DNA from: an uncultured Thermomicrobiales bacterium
Lineage (GTDB): Bacteria > Chloroflexota > Chloroflexia > Thermomicrobiales > UBA6265
Direction of reading: 5' to 3'
Length of the DNA: 5,519 nucleotides
Assembly: GCA_902806365.1 (NCBI GenBank)
Contig: CADCWJ010000854.1
Location: 1 to 5,519, forward strand
Below are positions 4,688-5,519 of the stretch, piece after piece. The position numbers and the translations under genes are program-made. The notes below the pieces were generated by a model. The model did no database searches. It was not told the origin of the DNA and worked only from the letters and a program-made list of their open reading frames with translations. How positions within the stretch are numbered: position 1 is the stretch's first letter; each line of letters begins with the position of its first letter.

Positions 4688-5519
4688 TCAAAGGCCCTGA
4701 ACGGCGGGCGCTTCAACAGATGTGCGCGGAATGATCTCTCCGATCTGGCGCGCCTCGGAAAGCCGCTCCAGGATCGTGACGGCGGCTGCAGGCGGGGCGA
4801 TGAGCACAAAGCCGACGCCCATGTTGAACACCCGGTGCCACTCGCCTCCGGGAATGCCACCGCGCTCGATCAGCAGGTCGAATATCGGTGGCCGTCCCCA
4901 GCTTGCGGGATGGAGTTCGGCGGCGACACCCGCGGGCAGCACCCGAGGCAGGTTGTCGATCAACCCGCCACCGGTGATATGTGCCATGCCCCGGATCAGG
5001 CCATCCGCCAGGAGCGGCTGAACGTCAGCCAGATACGAGCGGTGCCCGGCGATCAGCGCCGACCCGACACTCCCGCTCCACCCGTCGGGGATCTCCGACA
5101 GGATGGCATGATCGTTCTCTCCGGTTCCGGTCAGGCCCAGCACGCGGCGGGCGAGACTGTACCCGTTGGTGTGCAGCCCCGTGCTGGGCAGCCCGATCAA
5201 CGTGTCGCCCGGGGCGATCGCCGCGCCGTCGATCATCGCCTCCGGCGCGACGGTGCCGACGATGAAGCCCGCCAGGTCGTACTCGCCGGGGGCGTACATG
5301 TCCGGCATCTCGGCCGTTTCGCCGCCCAGCAGCGCCATCCCGTTCTCCAGGCAGGCATCCGTCACGCCGCCGACGACGGCGGTCACCACGTCGGGATCGA
5401 GCCTGCCGGTTGCGAAGTAATCCATGAAGAAGAGGGGCCGTGCGCCGAGGGCAAGGATGTCGTTGACGCAATGGTTGACGATGTCGCGCCCCATCCCGAT
5501 GTGCGCATCACCGCCGAGG
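4688..5519 (-). CDS. purM: Phosphoribosylformylglycinamidine cyclo-ligase (AIR synthetase), N-terminus cut by window edge
   Basis: This cytoplasmic enzyme closes the imidazole ring in purine synthesis, converting FGAM and ATP to AIR. The 276 C-terminal residues are present, out of about 340-350 usual. Roughly 65-75 residues, including the glycine-rich ATP-binding start, lie beyond the right edge. Conserved blocks, numbered from the edge, are VNHCVNDI (14-21), GGETAEMP (65-72) followed by YAPGEYDLAGFIVG, GLHTNGYS (114-121), HITGGGLIDNLPRVLP (180-195) and FNMGVGF (231-237). The gene ends with TGA at 4688-4690. No other pur gene is visible: the next gene downstream is the mglA-like GTPase after a 306-bp non-coding gap, so purM is likely the last gene of its unit. 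The frame is intact and no key motif in the visible part is missing. Confidence 0.96.
   Translation of the reverse strand, partial: LGGDAHIGMGRDIVNHCVNDILALGARPLFFMDYFATGRLDPDVVTAVVGGVTDACLENGMALLGGETAEMPDMYAPGEYDLAGFIVGTVAPEAMIDGAAIAPGDTLIGLPSTGLHTNGYSLARRVLGLTGTGENDHAILSEIPDGWSGSVGSALIAGHRSYLADVQPLLADGLIRGMAHITGGGLIDNLPRVLPAGVAAELHPASWGRPPIFDLLIERGGIPGGEWHRVFNMGVGFVLIAPPAAAVTILERLSEARQIGEIIPRTSVEAPAVQGL

Noticed and set aside
1..5519. CRISPR arrays, tRNA or rRNA genes, insertion-sequence transposases, phage genes
   Set aside because: No regularly spaced direct repeats, cloverleaf sequences, ribosomal RNA motifs, transposase frames or phage-type genes were seen on either strand.

Overview
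The window is GC-rich DNA, densely coded, from a free-living bacterium. Several features point to Chloroflexota, probably near Thermomicrobia/Sphaerobacter: the MglA-type GTPase, the style of the ABC-2 ATPase, and short intergenic repeats whose arms read GTCATTC...GAATGAC and GGGCAACC...GGTTGCCC, a style I associate with that group. This placement is inference from gene style and repeats. No marker gene here settles it.

Layout, left to right. Positions 1-121 (minus) hold the first 40 codons of an ABC-2 type permease that runs off the left edge. Positions 122-305 are a gap carrying a 74-bp repeat with inverted ends. Positions 306-1157 (minus) encode the matching ABC ATPase, so transcription runs ATPase then permease. 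Positions 1158-1765 are a long divergent intergenic region. On the minus strand it contains a good sigma70-type promoter (1519-1547), about 200 nt of strongly self-complementary sequence, and a textbook intrinsic terminator (1312-1345), all upstream of the ATPase. On its right side it carries a second repeat (1593-1677) and the ribosome-binding site of the next gene. Positions 1766-2707 (plus) encode a stand-alone 3-hydroxyacyl-CoA dehydrogenase. It converges on 2738-3733 (minus), a six-helix YihY/BrkB membrane protein. Positions 3806-4381 (minus) encode an MglA-like small GTPase. Positions 4382-4687 are a non-coding gap full of hairpins. Positions 4688-5519 (minus) hold purM, cut at the right edge.

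Most genes are housekeeping or common accessory types: purine synthesis (purM), an exporter of unknown substrate (ATPase plus permease), a fatty-acid or related acyl-CoA oxidoreductase, a membrane protein of unknown role and a polarity/motility-type GTPase. They do not form one pathway. purM, mglA and yihY share a strand and could be partly co-transcribed, but the 306-bp gap after purM argues for a separate mglA unit.

The best candidate for something undescribed is the promoter-structure-terminator cassette at 1312-1547. It looks like either a free-standing small RNA of about 200 nt or a riboswitch/attenuator leader controlling the ABC transporter. It does not match any riboswitch or housekeeping RNA signature that I recognise.
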